In this document: piece by piece, positions 1 to 8,300 of the stretch
Numbering within the stretch: position 1 is the stretch's first letter
How the letters are laid out: each line of letters starts with the position of its first letter
NCBI RefSeq assembly: GCF_016598615.1
Contig: NZ_CP066831.1
Span: 4,960,001-5,024,000 of the forward strand
Direction: 5' to 3'
Length of the DNA stretch: 64,000 bases
From: Streptomyces liliifuscus
Lineage (GTDB): Bacteria; Actinomycetota; Actinomycetes; Streptomycetales; Streptomycetaceae
Made by a program: the position numbers and the translations under genes
The notes under the pieces: model-generated
Seen by the model: the letters and a program-made list of their open reading frames with translations, nothing else
Database searches by the model: none
What the model was told of the DNA's origin: nothing

Positions 1-362
1 TGCTCCTCCCGCTCCACCCCCGCCTTGTGCCCGGCCGCCCCCGCCCGCTCGGCGAGCAGCCGCAACGTACGTACGTCCCCCGCGGCGCCCGCCCACAACG
101 CGCGGCCCCCGAAACGGCCGCCGCCCCGCAGGGACAGGGGGAAGGGGTCCGTCCGCCGCGCCGCGCGTTCCAGGCGGGCCGACAGATCCGGTACGAGCCC
201 GTCGTCGACCTCTCCGTAGAACGCGAGCGTGAAGTGCCAGCCGGGCAGGCCCGTCCAGCGCAACCCCGGGCCCGGCTCGGGCAGGTTCCTCAACTCATCG
301 ACCACCGAGGCGAGTTCGGCGGTCACGTTCTCCGGGGGCAGCACGGCGGCGAAGAGTCTCAT
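1..362 (-). CDS. thpR: RNA 2',3'-cyclic phosphodiesterase (2'-5' RNA ligase family), 3' end outside window
   Basis: The reading frame starts with ATG at 362 and runs off the left edge, so only about 120 N-terminal residues are visible. It opens with MRLFAAVLPPENV, typical of ThpR, and has the first HxTx catalytic motif as HFTL at residues 43-46 (context GWHFTLAFYGE). The second HxTx motif would lie beyond the window. The family opens 2',3'-cyclic phosphates on RNA ends in the cytoplasm. It is divergent from the membrane protein gene at 491. Confidence 0.85.
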   Translation of the reverse strand, partial: MRLFAAVLPPENVTAELASVVDELRNLPEPGPGLRWTGLPGWHFTLAFYGEVDDGLVPDLSARLERAARRTDPFPLSLRGGGRFGGRALWAGAAGDVRTLRLLAERAGAAGHKAGVEREE

Positions 363-416
363 GGCGTCACCCTTCCAGGGAATGGATCACCGGGCACACG
401 GCCCCGCACCATGGAT

Positions 417-458
417 GTGCAGGCGTACACGGACGTGCAGGCGTACACCGACGTGCAC
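417..458. repeat. 18-bp tandem repeat in divergent promoter region
   Basis: Two 18-bp units (GTGCAGGCGTACACGGAC and a one-base variant) lie in tandem at 417-434 and 435-452, followed by the first six bases of a third. They occupy the gap between the divergent thpR-like gene and the membrane protein gene, where an upstream operator would be expected. No role is known. Confidence 0.7.
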
Positions 459-490
459 TCGTCTGCGGGGGACTACGGGGGGACGTCCAC

Positions 491-1252
491 ATGCCGGTGC
501 TCGGGCTCTTGCTGATCATGGTGTGTTCGGCCGCGGCGACGGCCGTCGTCTTCGTGGTCGCCCGTGTCGTACCGGTCGCGCGGCGGAAGGCGCACAACGA
601 CGTTCTGGGGTTCGTGTACGCGGAGATCGGCGTGATCTACGCCGTGGTGCTCGCGATGGTCGTGGTGGGGGTCTGGGACACCCGGTCACAGGCCCACGAG
701 AACACGTACACGGAGACGAACGCGCTGCTGCAGATCGCCTGGTACGGCCGTACGCTCCCGGCGCCGGACCGCGACCGCCTCGGCGACCTCACCGAGCGGT
801 ACACGCGGACGGTGATCGACGACGAGTGGCCGCTGATGGGCGAGCAGCGTGACGCCGCCGCGGCGTGGACGCTGTTCACCGAGATCCGCGAGACGGTCAA
901 CTCCGCCCAGCCGGACACCCTCGCCGACCAGGCCCGTTACGACGTCGCCCTCGAAGCGGTCGCCCAGCTCGGCGACGCGCGCCGGGAGCGGGTGAACGAG
1001 GCCGCGACGGCGGGCGTGCCCGACCTGCTGTGGGCCGTGCTGCTCATCGGCGCCGCGGTCAACATCGGCTTCGTCTTCCTCTTCGGCATGGAGAGCCTGC
1101 GCGCCCACGGAGGCGTGGCGTTCGCCCTCACCGTCACCGTGGGCGTCATGCTCCTCATCGTCTACGAGTTCAACTATCCGTTCAACGGGCCGCTGAAGGT
1201 CGAGCCGACGGCCTTCCGCCTCGCCCTGGAACGGATACGGGCGATCGCCTAG
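491..1252 (+). CDS. Membrane protein of the DUF4239 (bestrophin-like) type
   Basis: This 253-residue protein has two hydrophobic segments near the N-terminus (about residues 2-25 and 38-58), a soluble central region with many charged residues (about 60-175), and two more hydrophobic segments near 177-200 and 206-226. That layout matches DUF4239 proteins, sometimes called bestrophin-like. The ATG at 491 follows a G-rich Shine-Dalgarno-like stretch. Its stop overlaps the stop end of the convergent MFS gene by 4 bases. The substrate and role are unknown. Confidence 0.75.
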   Translation: MPVLGLLLIMVCSAAATAVVFVVARVVPVARRKAHNDVLGFVYAEIGVIYAVVLAMVVVGVWDTRSQAHENTYTETNALLQIAWYGRTLPAPDRDRLGDLTERYTRTVIDDEWPLMGEQRDAAAAWTLFTEIRETVNSAQPDTLADQARYDVALEAVAQLGDARRERVNEAATAGVPDLLWAVLLIGAAVNIGFVFLFGMESLRAHGGVAFALTVTVGVMLLIVYEFNYPFNGPLKVEPTAFRLALERIRAIA

Positions 1253-2598
1253 GCGGCAGTCGCCAGCGCACGCTCCCTCGGCACGAAGCGGACCTGCGGA
1301 TGGCCGTGGTGCCAGCCGACCGACAGGCGCAGGCCGCCCACGCGGGCCAGGGCGAGGCCGACGGTGACCGCGGCCAGGGCCGAGACGACTCCGCCGACGG
1401 CGAAGCCGACCCGGGGGCCGTAGGCGTCCGTGATCCAGCCGACGACGGGCGCCCCCAGCGGCGTACCGCCCATGAAGACCATCATGAACAGGGCCATGAC
1501 GCGGCCGCGCATGGCCGGGTCGGTGCCCATCTGGACAGCGGTGTTCGCCGTGACGTTGACCGTCAGGCCGGCGATCCCGATCGGGACCATGAGCAGGGCG
1601 AACAGCCAGTAGGACGGGGCCAGGGCGGCCACGATCTCCAGGACACCGAAGGCGACGGCCGCCGCGACCAGCACCCGCGCCCGGGCCGTGCCGCGCCGGG
1701 CGGCGAGCAGCGCGCCCGCGAGCGAACCCACGGCCATCAGCGTGTTGAAGAGGCTGTACGCGCCCGCGCCGGCGTGGAAGACGTCGTCCGCGTAGGCCGA
1801 GAGCCAGACGGGGAAGTTGAAGCCGAAGGTGCCGATGAAGCCGACGAGGATGATCGGCCACATCAGGTCGGGGCGCCCTGCGACATAGCGCAGGCCCTCG
1901 CGGAGCTGGCCCTTGCCCCGCGGGGTGCGCTCGACCTGGTTCAGCTCGCGGGAGCGCATCAGGAGCAGACCGGTGATGGGCGCGACGAACGACAGTCCGT
2001 TGAGCAGGAACGCCCAGCCCGTGCCGACGCTCGTGATGAGCAGGCCCGCGACGGCGGGGCCGACGAGACGGGCGGACTGGAAGTTGGCGGAGTTGAGGCT
2101 GACCGCGTTCTGCAGCTGCTCGGGGCCGACCATCTCGGAGACGAAGGACTGCCTGGCCGGGTTGTCCATCACCGTGGCGAGGCCGACGGCGAAGGCGGCG
2201 ACATAGACGTGCCAGACCTGGACGTGGCCGGAGATGGTGAGGAAGGCGAGCGCGAGGCCGGTGAGGCCCATGGCGGTCTGGGTGGCCAGCAGCGTCGGGC
2301 GCTTCGGGAGGCGGTCCACGAGGACACCGCCGTAGAGGCCGAAGAGCAGCATCGGCAGGAACTGCAGGGCCGTGGTGATACCGACGGCGGCGGAGGAGCC
2401 GGTGAGGCTCAGCACCAGCCAGTCCTGGGCGATTCGCTGCATCCAGGTGCCGGTGTTGGAGACGACCTGGCCGGTGAAGAACAGCCGGTAGTTCCTGATC
2501 TTCAGCGAGCTGAACATCGAGGAGCGGGGCTTGGGAGCGGACGGGGAGTTGTGGGCGGCAGGTGCGGGGGCGGAGTCTGCTCCGGGTCCCGTACTCAA
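1249..2598 (-). CDS. MFS transporter, DHA3-like exporter
   Basis: A 449-residue major facilitator with about 12 hydrophobic segments. The N-terminal signature (FFTGQVVSNTGTWMQRIAQD) is typical of the MFS_3/enterobactin-exporter-like DHA3 group, which exports small molecules. The start is a TTG at 2598, supported by an AAGGAGG ribosome binding site nine to ten bases upstream. It lies 60 bases downstream of a marR gene on the same strand, so the two probably form an operon in which MarR controls expression of the pump. The substrate cannot be told from sequence. Confidence 0.85.
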   Translation of the reverse strand: MSTGPGADSAPAPAAHNSPSAPKPRSSMFSSLKIRNYRLFFTGQVVSNTGTWMQRIAQDWLVLSLTGSSAAVGITTALQFLPMLLFGLYGGVLVDRLPKRPTLLATQTAMGLTGLALAFLTISGHVQVWHVYVAAFAVGLATVMDNPARQSFVSEMVGPEQLQNAVSLNSANFQSARLVGPAVAGLLITSVGTGWAFLLNGLSFVAPITGLLLMRSRELNQVERTPRGKGQLREGLRYVAGRPDLMWPIILVGFIGTFGFNFPVWLSAYADDVFHAGAGAYSLFNTLMAVGSLAGALLAARRGTARARVLVAAAVAFGVLEIVAALAPSYWLFALLMVPIGIAGLTVNVTANTAVQMGTDPAMRGRVMALFMMVFMGGTPLGAPVVGWITDAYGPRVGFAVGGVVSALAAVTVGLALARVGGLRLSVGWHHGHPQVRFVPRERALATAA

Positions 2599-2658
2599 CG
2601 GCGTTCGCCTCCTTGGACGGGGATGGGTTCGGTGCGCGCGGCGTGCGGGTGCGCGCGG

Positions 2659-3096
2659 TTACAGATGCGCGAGCTTCTCCAGGACGGGGGCGGCCTCGCG
2701 GAGCTTCGCCCAGTCGTCCTCGTCGAGGCCCTCGACCAGTCCGGCCAGCCACGCGTTCCGCTTGCGGCGGCTCTCGTCGAGCATGGCCTCGGCCCGCTCG
2801 GTCTGCGTGACGACCTTCTGGCGCCGGTCCTCGGGATGCGGCTCCAGCTTGACCAGCCCCTTGGCTTCGAGGAGCGCCACGATGCGGGTCATCGAGGGCG
2901 GCTGCACATGCTCCTTGCGGGCGAGCTCGCCCGGGGTGGCCGTGCCGCAGCGGGCGAGGGTGCCGAGCACCGACATCTCGGTCGGGCTCAGCGACTCGTC
3001 GACCCGCTGGTGCTTGAGTCGACGTGACAGGCGCATCACGGCGGATCGCAGGGAGTTCACGGCGGCAACGTCGTCGCCATGGGTGAGGTCAGGCAT
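2659..3096 (-). CDS. MarR-family transcriptional regulator
   Basis: A 145-residue winged-helix protein. The recognition region (TPGELARKEHVQPPSMTRIV, about residues 55-74) is followed by a wing-type segment with LEPHPEDRRQKVV. It is the first gene of a likely operon with the MFS exporter at 1249-2598. A perfect inverted repeat (AGAGTAA-N4-TTACTCT) lies eight bases upstream of its start codon, which suggests autorepression relieved by a substrate of the pump. That regulation is inference from layout. Confidence 0.9.
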   Translation of the reverse strand: MPDLTHGDDVAAVNSLRSAVMRLSRRLKHQRVDESLSPTEMSVLGTLARCGTATPGELARKEHVQPPSMTRIVALLEAKGLVKLEPHPEDRRQKVVTQTERAEAMLDESRRKRNAWLAGLVEGLDEDDWAKLREAAPVLEKLAHL

Positions 3097-3103
3097 GTTC
3101 CTT

Positions 3104-3121
3104 AGAGTAACTCATTACTCT
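3104..3121. promoter_or_regulatory. Probable MarR operator
   Basis: AGAGTAACTCATTACTCT is a perfect inverted repeat with 7-base arms and a 4-base centre, directly upstream of the marR start at 3096. Its size and position fit a MarR dimer site. Confidence 0.65.
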
Positions 3122-3181
3122 CGCTAAAGACCACCCGGGTGCACGCCTGATGCCCGTGAAACGGGCCACTGACGCATTTCA

Positions 3182-3197
3182 TCACTCATACGAGTGA
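3182..3197. promoter_or_regulatory. Inverted repeat upstream of the ribbon-helix-helix gene
   Basis: TCACTC-ATAC-GAGTGA is a perfect inverted repeat 55 bases before the start of the small ribbon-helix-helix protein. It may be that protein's own operator, or part of the divergent promoter shared with marR. No binding data are implied. Confidence 0.4.
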
Positions 3198-3251
3198 GAC
3201 CGCTCCGGAAAGTGACCCGAGGGGCGGCCGGATACGGCAACCCTCGACCGC

Positions 3252-3434
3252 ATGGGGACCAGTGTGCTCAGCCTGCGGATAGACGGGGAGCTGCTCGATC
3301 GGCTCCGGCACCATGCGGCGAAAAGGGGAATGAGCGTCCAGGACTACGTCGTCCGGACGCTCGTGCGCGACGACTTCGACGAGCGGTTCCAGACCGCGGT
3401 CGAGGAGACGGAAAAGTTCTACGGCGTCACCTGA
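3252..3434 (+). CDS. Small ribbon-helix-helix (CopG/Arc-like) protein
   Basis: A 60-residue protein. It begins with a short beta-strand-like segment (VLSLRIDGELLDRLR) followed by two helices (HHAAKRGMSVQDYVVRTL), the ordering of a ribbon-helix-helix DNA-binding fold. Such proteins are often antitoxins, but no toxin gene is next to it: the neighbours are a divergent marR and a convergent purine permease whose end is 4 bases away. It may be a stand-alone regulator. An inverted repeat at 3182-3197 is a possible target. Confidence 0.7.
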   Translation: MGTSVLSLRIDGELLDRLRHHAAKRGMSVQDYVVRTLVRDDFDERFQTAVEETEKFYGVT

Positions 3435-3437
3435 GGC

Positions 3438-4889
3438 TCAGGTCAGGCCCAGCGCCGGCATCAGGTAGTAGAAGACGAACACCGCCGACACCACGTACAT
3501 CGCGACCGGTACGTCCCGCCCGCGCCCGGCCGCGAGCCGCAGCACGACGAACGTGATGAAGCCCATGCCGATGCCGTTCGTGATCGAGTACGTGAACGGC
3601 ATCATCAGCATCGTCACGAACGCCGGGATCGCGATGGTGTGGTCGCTCCAGTCGATCTGGCGGATCGAGCCGGACATGATCAGGAAGCCGACCGCGAGCA
3701 GTGCGGGCGTGGCGGCCTGGGACGGGACCATCGCGGCGACGGGGGTCAGGAAGAGCGCGGCACCGAAGAGCGCGCCGGTGACGACGTTCGCGAAACCGGT
3801 GCGCGCGCCCTCGCCGACGCCTGCCGTGGACTCCACGAAGCAGGTGGTGGCGGAGGACGAGGTGGCGCCGCCCGCGGCGACCGCGATGCCGTCGACGAAG
3901 AGCACCTTGTTGATGCCCGGCATGTTGCCGTCCTTGTCGGTCAGCTTCGCCTCGTCGCCGATGCCCATGATCGTGCCCATCGCGTCGAAGAAGCACGACA
4001 GCAGCACGGTGAAGACGAACAGCACACCGGTCAGTACGCCGACCTTGCCGAAGCCGCCGAAGAGGCTGACCTGGCCGACGAGTCCGAAGTCGGGGCTCGC
4101 GACCGGGCTGCCGGGCCACTTCGGGGTGGTCAGACCCCAGGAGGGCACCGTGGCGACGGCGTTGATGACGACCGCGACGACGGTCATGGCGACGATCGAG
4201 ATCAGGATCGCGCCCGGCACCTTGCGCACGATCAGCGCGAGGGTGAGGAGCGTGCCCAGGACGAAGACGAGTACGGGCCAGCCGTCGAGGTGACCGGTCC
4301 CGCCGAGCTGCAGCGGCACGGTGGTCTGGGCGGCGTCCGGGATGCGCGAGACGAAGCCCGAGTCGACCAGGCCGATCAGCATGATGAACAGGCCGATGCC
4401 GATCGCGATGCCCTTGCGCAGGCCGAGCGGCACGGCGTTCATCACGCGCTCACGCAGACCGGTGGCGACGAGCAGCATCACCACGAATCCCGCGAGCACC
4501 ACCATGCCCATGGCGTCCGGCCAGGACATCCGGGGCGCGAGCTGGAGCGCGACGACGGTGTTCACGCCGAGACCGGCGGCGAGCGCGATCGGTACGTTGC
4601 CGATGACGCCCATCAGAAGCGTGGTGAACGCCGCGGTCAGCGCGGTCGCGGTGACCAGCTGGCCGTTGTCCAGCTGGTGTCCGTACATGTCCTTCGCGCT
4701 GCCCAGGATGATCGGGTTCAGCACGATGATGTAGGCCATCGCGAAGAAGGTGGCGAAACCGCCACGGATCTCGCGCGACAGCGTGCTGTGGCGCTCGGAG
4801 ATCCGGAAGTAGCGGTCGAGCGCGCCGGAGCCGGACCGGGGGTCCGGCTGCTTGGGCGCGGAGGCCTTGGCGGGGGCCGAGGTGGGCAT
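3438..4889 (-). CDS. NCS2-family purine/xanthine permease (AzgA/GhxP-like)
   Basis: A 483-residue polytopic protein. The pattern of the AzgA-like NCS2 branch is clear: FATFFAMAYIIVLNPII near residue 46, a GLGVNTVVAL segment, and STTCFVESTAGVGEGARTG in the second half. These proton symporters import adenine, guanine or hypoxanthine across the cell membrane. The ATG at 4889 has a GAGG motif seven bases before it. It stands alone on its strand. The DUF2530 protein is divergent from it. The exact purine transported cannot be assigned. Confidence 0.88.
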   Translation of the reverse strand: MPTSAPAKASAPKQPDPRSGSGALDRYFRISERHSTLSREIRGGFATFFAMAYIIVLNPIILGSAKDMYGHQLDNGQLVTATALTAAFTTLLMGVIGNVPIALAAGLGVNTVVALQLAPRMSWPDAMGMVVLAGFVVMLLVATGLRERVMNAVPLGLRKGIAIGIGLFIMLIGLVDSGFVSRIPDAAQTTVPLQLGGTGHLDGWPVLVFVLGTLLTLALIVRKVPGAILISIVAMTVVAVVINAVATVPSWGLTTPKWPGSPVASPDFGLVGQVSLFGGFGKVGVLTGVLFVFTVLLSCFFDAMGTIMGIGDEAKLTDKDGNMPGINKVLFVDGIAVAAGGATSSSATTCFVESTAGVGEGARTGFANVVTGALFGAALFLTPVAAMVPSQAATPALLAVGFLIMSGSIRQIDWSDHTIAIPAFVTMLMMPFTYSITNGIGMGFITFVVLRLAAGRGRDVPVAMYVVSAVFVFYYLMPALGLT

Positions 4890-4948
4890 GCGGGGACCTC
4901 ATCGCCGGCGGACATCCCCGATGCCCAGGTGGCGTTTCGTGATTTGGA

Positions 4949-4997
4949 GTTTCATACGAACAGAACTGGCCAGAAACAAACAGTTTCAGTATGAACA
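4949..4997. promoter_or_regulatory. AT-richer promoter segment with inverted repeat before the permease gene
   Basis: The gap between the permease and DUF2530 genes contains a stretch (about 4935-5010) visibly richer in A and T than its surroundings. TTCATAC at 4951-4957 is matched by its complement GTATGAA at 4989-4995. It probably contains the permease promoter and possibly an operator. No riboswitch-like conserved core was recognised. Confidence 0.35.
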
Positions 4998-5076
4998 TAC
5001 GTCATCGAGAACGCTATCTCCGCGCGTAGACATGACCGCCCGCGCATGGTCCTGATCACCTCGTAAGCTGTCCCCC

Positions 5077-5340
5077 ATGGCAGGGTTTTTTTCGGGATCC
5101 CCGAAACACGAGGCGCCGGAGCCCCTGGAGGGTCCCGTGGTCGCCACCATCACGGGTGGCACGATCCTCTGGTTCGTCCTCTTCCTGGCACAGCTCCCCT
5201 TCTACAACTGGTTCGACGACCACGGACACCTGTGGTGGCTCTGGACCTGCCTGGCCGGCGCGGGCCTCGGCCTGATCGGCATCTGGTACGTACGAGGCCG
5301 CGAAGCGGCGCTGAAGAGGGACGAGGCGACGCCCCGTTAG
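5077..5340 (+). CDS. DUF2530 small membrane protein
   Basis: An 87-residue protein with two hydrophobic segments (about residues 22-45 and 53-72) separated by a W- and H-rich turn. This matches actinobacterial DUF2530 proteins, which have no known function. No clear Shine-Dalgarno sequence precedes the ATG. The final base of its TAG stop is the first base of a copy of the window's common GC-rich repeat. Confidence 0.75.
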   Translation: MAGFFSGSPKHEAPEPLEGPVVATITGGTILWFVLFLAQLPFYNWFDDHGHLWWLWTCLAGAGLGLIGIWYVRGREAALKRDEATPR

Positions 5341-5380
5341 GGGCGCGGGGAACTGCGCGACCAGCCCCCACCGGGCCGCG
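5340..5380 (+). repeat. Copy of the common intergenic repeat (GCR)
   Basis: This is a full-length forward copy: the core GGGGCGCGGGGAACTGCGCG is followed by ACCAGCCCCCACCGGGCCGC. The CGCG and GGGG/CCCC tracts can fold into an imperfect hairpin. It begins at the stop codon of the DUF2530 gene and may act as its 3' end structure. I call this repeat family GCR in other entries. Confidence 0.85.
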
Positions 5381-5510
5381 GACACATCCCCGCCCCCCGC
5401 CCCAGCGGAGCGCCTCCGTACAACCACGGAACCATTCCGTGTCCTCCCCTGGTCGGATCTTTGCCGCACTCGGCGGGTGAAGCCGTATATCCCCCCGTAC
5501 CGTCGGATGC

Positions 5511-7919
5511 ATGACGCACATCGACGCGGGTGCCGAACTCGACCCTGTGCATCCCACACCCATACCCGCCCCCGCCCCGAGGCCGGTGGGCCTCACCGCG
5601 GCCGAGGTCGCCGAGCGGGTGGCGCGGGGCGAGGTCAACGACGTACCCGTGCGCAGCAGTCGCTCCATGGCCGACATCGTCCGGGCGAACGTCTTCACCC
5701 GGTTCAACGCGATCATCGGCGTGCTCTGGCTGATCATGATGTTCGTCGCGCCGTTCCAGGACAGCCTGTTCGGCTATGTGATCCTCGCGAACACCGGGAT
5801 CGGCATCATCCAGGAGCTGCGCGCGAAGAAGACCCTGGACTCGCTGGCGGTGATCGGGGAGGCGCGGCCGACCGTCCGCAGGGACGGGGTCGCCGCCGAG
5901 GTCGGCACCTCCGAGATCGTGCTCGGGGATCTGATCGAGATCGGACCCGGCGACAAGATCGTCGTGGACGGCGAGTGCGTCGAGGCCGACGGTCTGGAGA
6001 TCGACGAGTCGCTGCTCACCGGTGAGGCGGACCCGGTCGTCAAACAGCCCGGCGACCAGGTCATGTCGGGCAGTTTCGTGGTGGCGGGCGGCGGCGCGTT
6101 CACCGCGACGAAGGTGGGGCGCGAGGCGTACGCGGCGCAGCTCGCCGAGGAGGCGAGCCGCTTCACCCTCGTCCACTCCGAGCTGCGGACCGGTATCTCC
6201 ACGATCCTCAAGTACGTGACGTGGATGATGATCCCGGCCGCGATCGGCCTGGCCATCACCCAACTCGTCGTCAAGAACGACGACTTCAAGGACTCGATCG
6301 CGCGGGCCGTCGGCGGCATCGTGCCCATGGTCCCGGAGGGGCTGGTCCTCCTCACCTCCGTCGCCTTCGCGATCGGGGTCATCCGGCTTGGCCGGAAACA
6401 GTGCCTCGTCCAGGAACTACCGGCCATCGAGGGCCTCGCCCGCGTCGACACCGTCTGCCTCGACAAGACGGGCACGCTGACCGAGGGCGGCATGGACGTC
6501 ACCGAGCTGCGCCCCCTCAACGGCAGCGACGAGTCGTACGTACGGAAGGTGCTGGGCGCCCTCGGCGAGTCGGACCCGCGGCCGAACGCCTCGCTCCAGG
6601 CGATCATCGACGCCTACCCGGACGGCGAGGGCTGGCGCTGCGTCGAGTCGCTGCCCTTCTCCTCCGCGCGCAAGTACAGCGGGGCGTCCTTCAGCGAGGG
6701 CGACGGCGCGTCGAGTACGTGGCTGCTGGGTGCCCCGGACGTGCTGTTGCCGTCCGAGGACCCGGCGCTCGCCGAGACCGAGCACCTCAACGAGCAGGGG
6801 CTGCGGGTGCTGCTGCTGGCCCGCGCCGACAAGGACCTCGACGACCCGCGGGTCCAGGACGGCGCCCGGCCGGCCGCGCTCGTCGTCCTGGAGCAGCGGC
6901 TGCGGCCCGACGCGGCGGACACCCTGCGGTACTTCGAGGAGCAGGACGTACGGGCCAAGGTGATCTCCGGCGACAACGCGGTGTCGGTCGGCGCGGTCGC
7001 CGCCAAGCTCGGGCTGCCCGGTGCCTCCGCCACCGTCGACGCGCGGCGGCTGCCCACCGAGAAGGAGGAGATGGCCAGGGCGCTGGACGAGGGGACGGTG
7101 TTCGGGCGGGTCACTCCGCAGCAGAAGCGGGACATGGTGGGGGCGCTCCAGTCGCACGGGCACACGGTCGCGATGACCGGTGACGGCGTCAACGACGTGC
7201 TCGCTCTCAAGGACGCCGACATCGGGGTCGCGATGGGGTCCGGGTCTGAGGCGACCCGGGCCGTCGCCCAGATCGTGCTGCTGAACAACAGCTTCGCGAC
7301 ACTGCCGTCCGTCGTCGCCGAGGGGCGGCGGGTGATCGGGAACATCACTCGGGTCGCGACGTTGTTCCTGGTCAAGACCGTGTACTCGGTGCTGCTCGCG
7401 GTGATGGTGGTGTGCTCGCAGGTGGAGTACCCGTTCCTGCCGCGGCACTTGACCCTGTTGTCGACGCTGACGATCGGTGTGCCGGCGTTCTTCCTGGCCC
7501 TGGCGCCCAACAAGGAGCGGGCTCGGCCGCACTTCGTGCGGCGGGTGATGCGGTACTCGATTCCGGGCGGGGTCGTCGCGGCGGTGGCCACGTTCGCCAC
7601 GTATCTGATCGCTCGTCACCACTACACGGGGGAAGGGGCGTTGGACGCGGAGACCAGTGCGGCCACGTTGACCTTGTTCCTGATCGCGATGTGGGTCCTT
7701 GCGATCATCGCGCGGCCCTACACGTGGTGGCGGGTGGGGCTCGTTGCCGCGATGGGGCTCGGGTTCGTGATCGTGCTCGTCGTGCCGTGGCTCCAGGAGT
7801 TCTTCGCGCTCAAGCTGGTCGGAACGACGATGCCGTGGACTGCCGTCGGCATAGCGGTGGTGGCCTCGGCATCACTGGAACTCGTGTGGAGGTGGGTCGA
7901 CCGGAGGTTCCCCGCGTAG
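5511..7919 (+). CDS. ctpE: CtpE-like cation-translocating P-type ATPase
   Basis: An 802-residue P-type ATPase. The actuator loop carries TGEA at 170-173 and membrane helix 4 carries PMVPEGL at 272-278. The phosphorylation motif DKTGTLT is at 318-324 (Asp318) and the hinge MTGDGVND at 555-562. The opening segment (EVNDVPVRSSRSMADIVRAN) and the overall sequence closely resemble mycobacterial CtpE, reported as a Ca2+ importer. There is no N-terminal heavy-metal domain and no CPx motif, which argues against copper or zinc. About 10 membrane segments are expected. Calcium specificity is inferred from resemblance only. Confidence 0.88.
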   Translation: MTHIDAGAELDPVHPTPIPAPAPRPVGLTAAEVAERVARGEVNDVPVRSSRSMADIVRANVFTRFNAIIGVLWLIMMFVAPFQDSLFGYVILANTGIGIIQELRAKKTLDSLAVIGEARPTVRRDGVAAEVGTSEIVLGDLIEIGPGDKIVVDGECVEADGLEIDESLLTGEADPVVKQPGDQVMSGSFVVAGGGAFTATKVGREAYAAQLAEEASRFTLVHSELRTGISTILKYVTWMMIPAAIGLAITQLVVKNDDFKDSIARAVGGIVPMVPEGLVLLTSVAFAIGVIRLGRKQCLVQELPAIEGLARVDTVCLDKTGTLTEGGMDVTELRPLNGSDESYVRKVLGALGESDPRPNASLQAIIDAYPDGEGWRCVESLPFSSARKYSGASFSEGDGASSTWLLGAPDVLLPSEDPALAETEHLNEQGLRVLLLARADKDLDDPRVQDGARPAALVVLEQRLRPDAADTLRYFEEQDVRAKVISGDNAVSVGAVAAKLGLPGASATVDARRLPTEKEEMARALDEGTVFGRVTPQQKRDMVGALQSHGHTVAMTGDGVNDVLALKDADIGVAMGSGSEATRAVAQIVLLNNSFATLPSVVAEGRRVIGNITRVATLFLVKTVYSVLLAVMVVCSQVEYPFLPRHLTLLSTLTIGVPAFFLALAPNKERARPHFVRRVMRYSIPGGVVAAVATFATYLIARHHYTGEGALDAETSAATLTLFLIAMWVLAIIARPYTWWRVGLVAAMGLGFVIVLVVPWLQEFFALKLVGTTMPWTAVGIAVVASASLELVWRWVDRRFPA

Positions 7920-7959
7920 GGGTGGGTGGATCGGTCGGTTGGCGGGGTGCGGGTTCGTC

Positions 7960-8213
7960 GTGGCTTGTCGCGCAGTTCCCCGCGCCCCTGGGTGGGTGGG
8001 GGTCGGTGTCGTGTGTCGAGTGCGGGTGCGTTTCGGCTGAGCGCGCAGTTCCCCGCGCCCCTAAAGACAAAAAGCCAGGGGCGCAGCCCCGCTTTTTAGG
8101 GGCGCGGGGAACTGCGCGGGCAACCCCCACCGGCCCGCGGTGAACCCAGTACGTCAACCACGCACCTCCCAGGGGCGCGGGGAACTGCGCGACAAGCCCC
8201 CACCGGGCCGCAC
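7960..8213. repeat. GCR repeat cluster; includes left copy of a 173-bp inverted repeat
   Basis: Four GCR copies lie here. The first two (from 7968 and 8042) are in reverse orientation and the last two (8099, 8172) forward. Bases 7960-8132 are matched, in inverted orientation and with about three mismatches, by 15009-15181. Between copies two and three lies a hairpin at 8069-8097 (AAAAAGC, then GGGGC-GCA-GCCCC, then GCTTTTT), which looks like a bidirectional terminator for the convergent ctpE and secreted-protein genes. This accounts for most of the 380-base gap between these genes. Confidence 0.85.
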
Positions 8214-8245
8214 CCACAACACACCCCCCGCCAGCCCCCTCAACG

Positions 8246-8283
8246 CCACTGGCCCCACGCCTGTCGAGGTGTGGGGCCAGTGG
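8246..8283 (-). terminator. Terminator of the secreted-protein gene
   Basis: A 13-bp perfect stem (CCACTGGCCCCAC paired with GTGGGGCCAGTGG) with a 12-base loop lies 18 bases past the stop of the minus-strand gene ending at 8301. This is a typical U-poor actinobacterial terminator shape. Confidence 0.75.
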
Positions 8284-8300
8284 CTGGTGAGGCGGGAGGG

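Noticed and set aside
3252..3434. A toxin-antitoxin pair
   Set aside because: The ribbon-helix-helix protein has no partner gene. The neighbour 4 bases away is the convergent permease.
4930..5010. A purine riboswitch upstream of the NCS2 permease
   Set aside because: There is an inverted repeat and an AT-richer patch, but I could not find the conserved three-way-junction core of a purine riboswitch.
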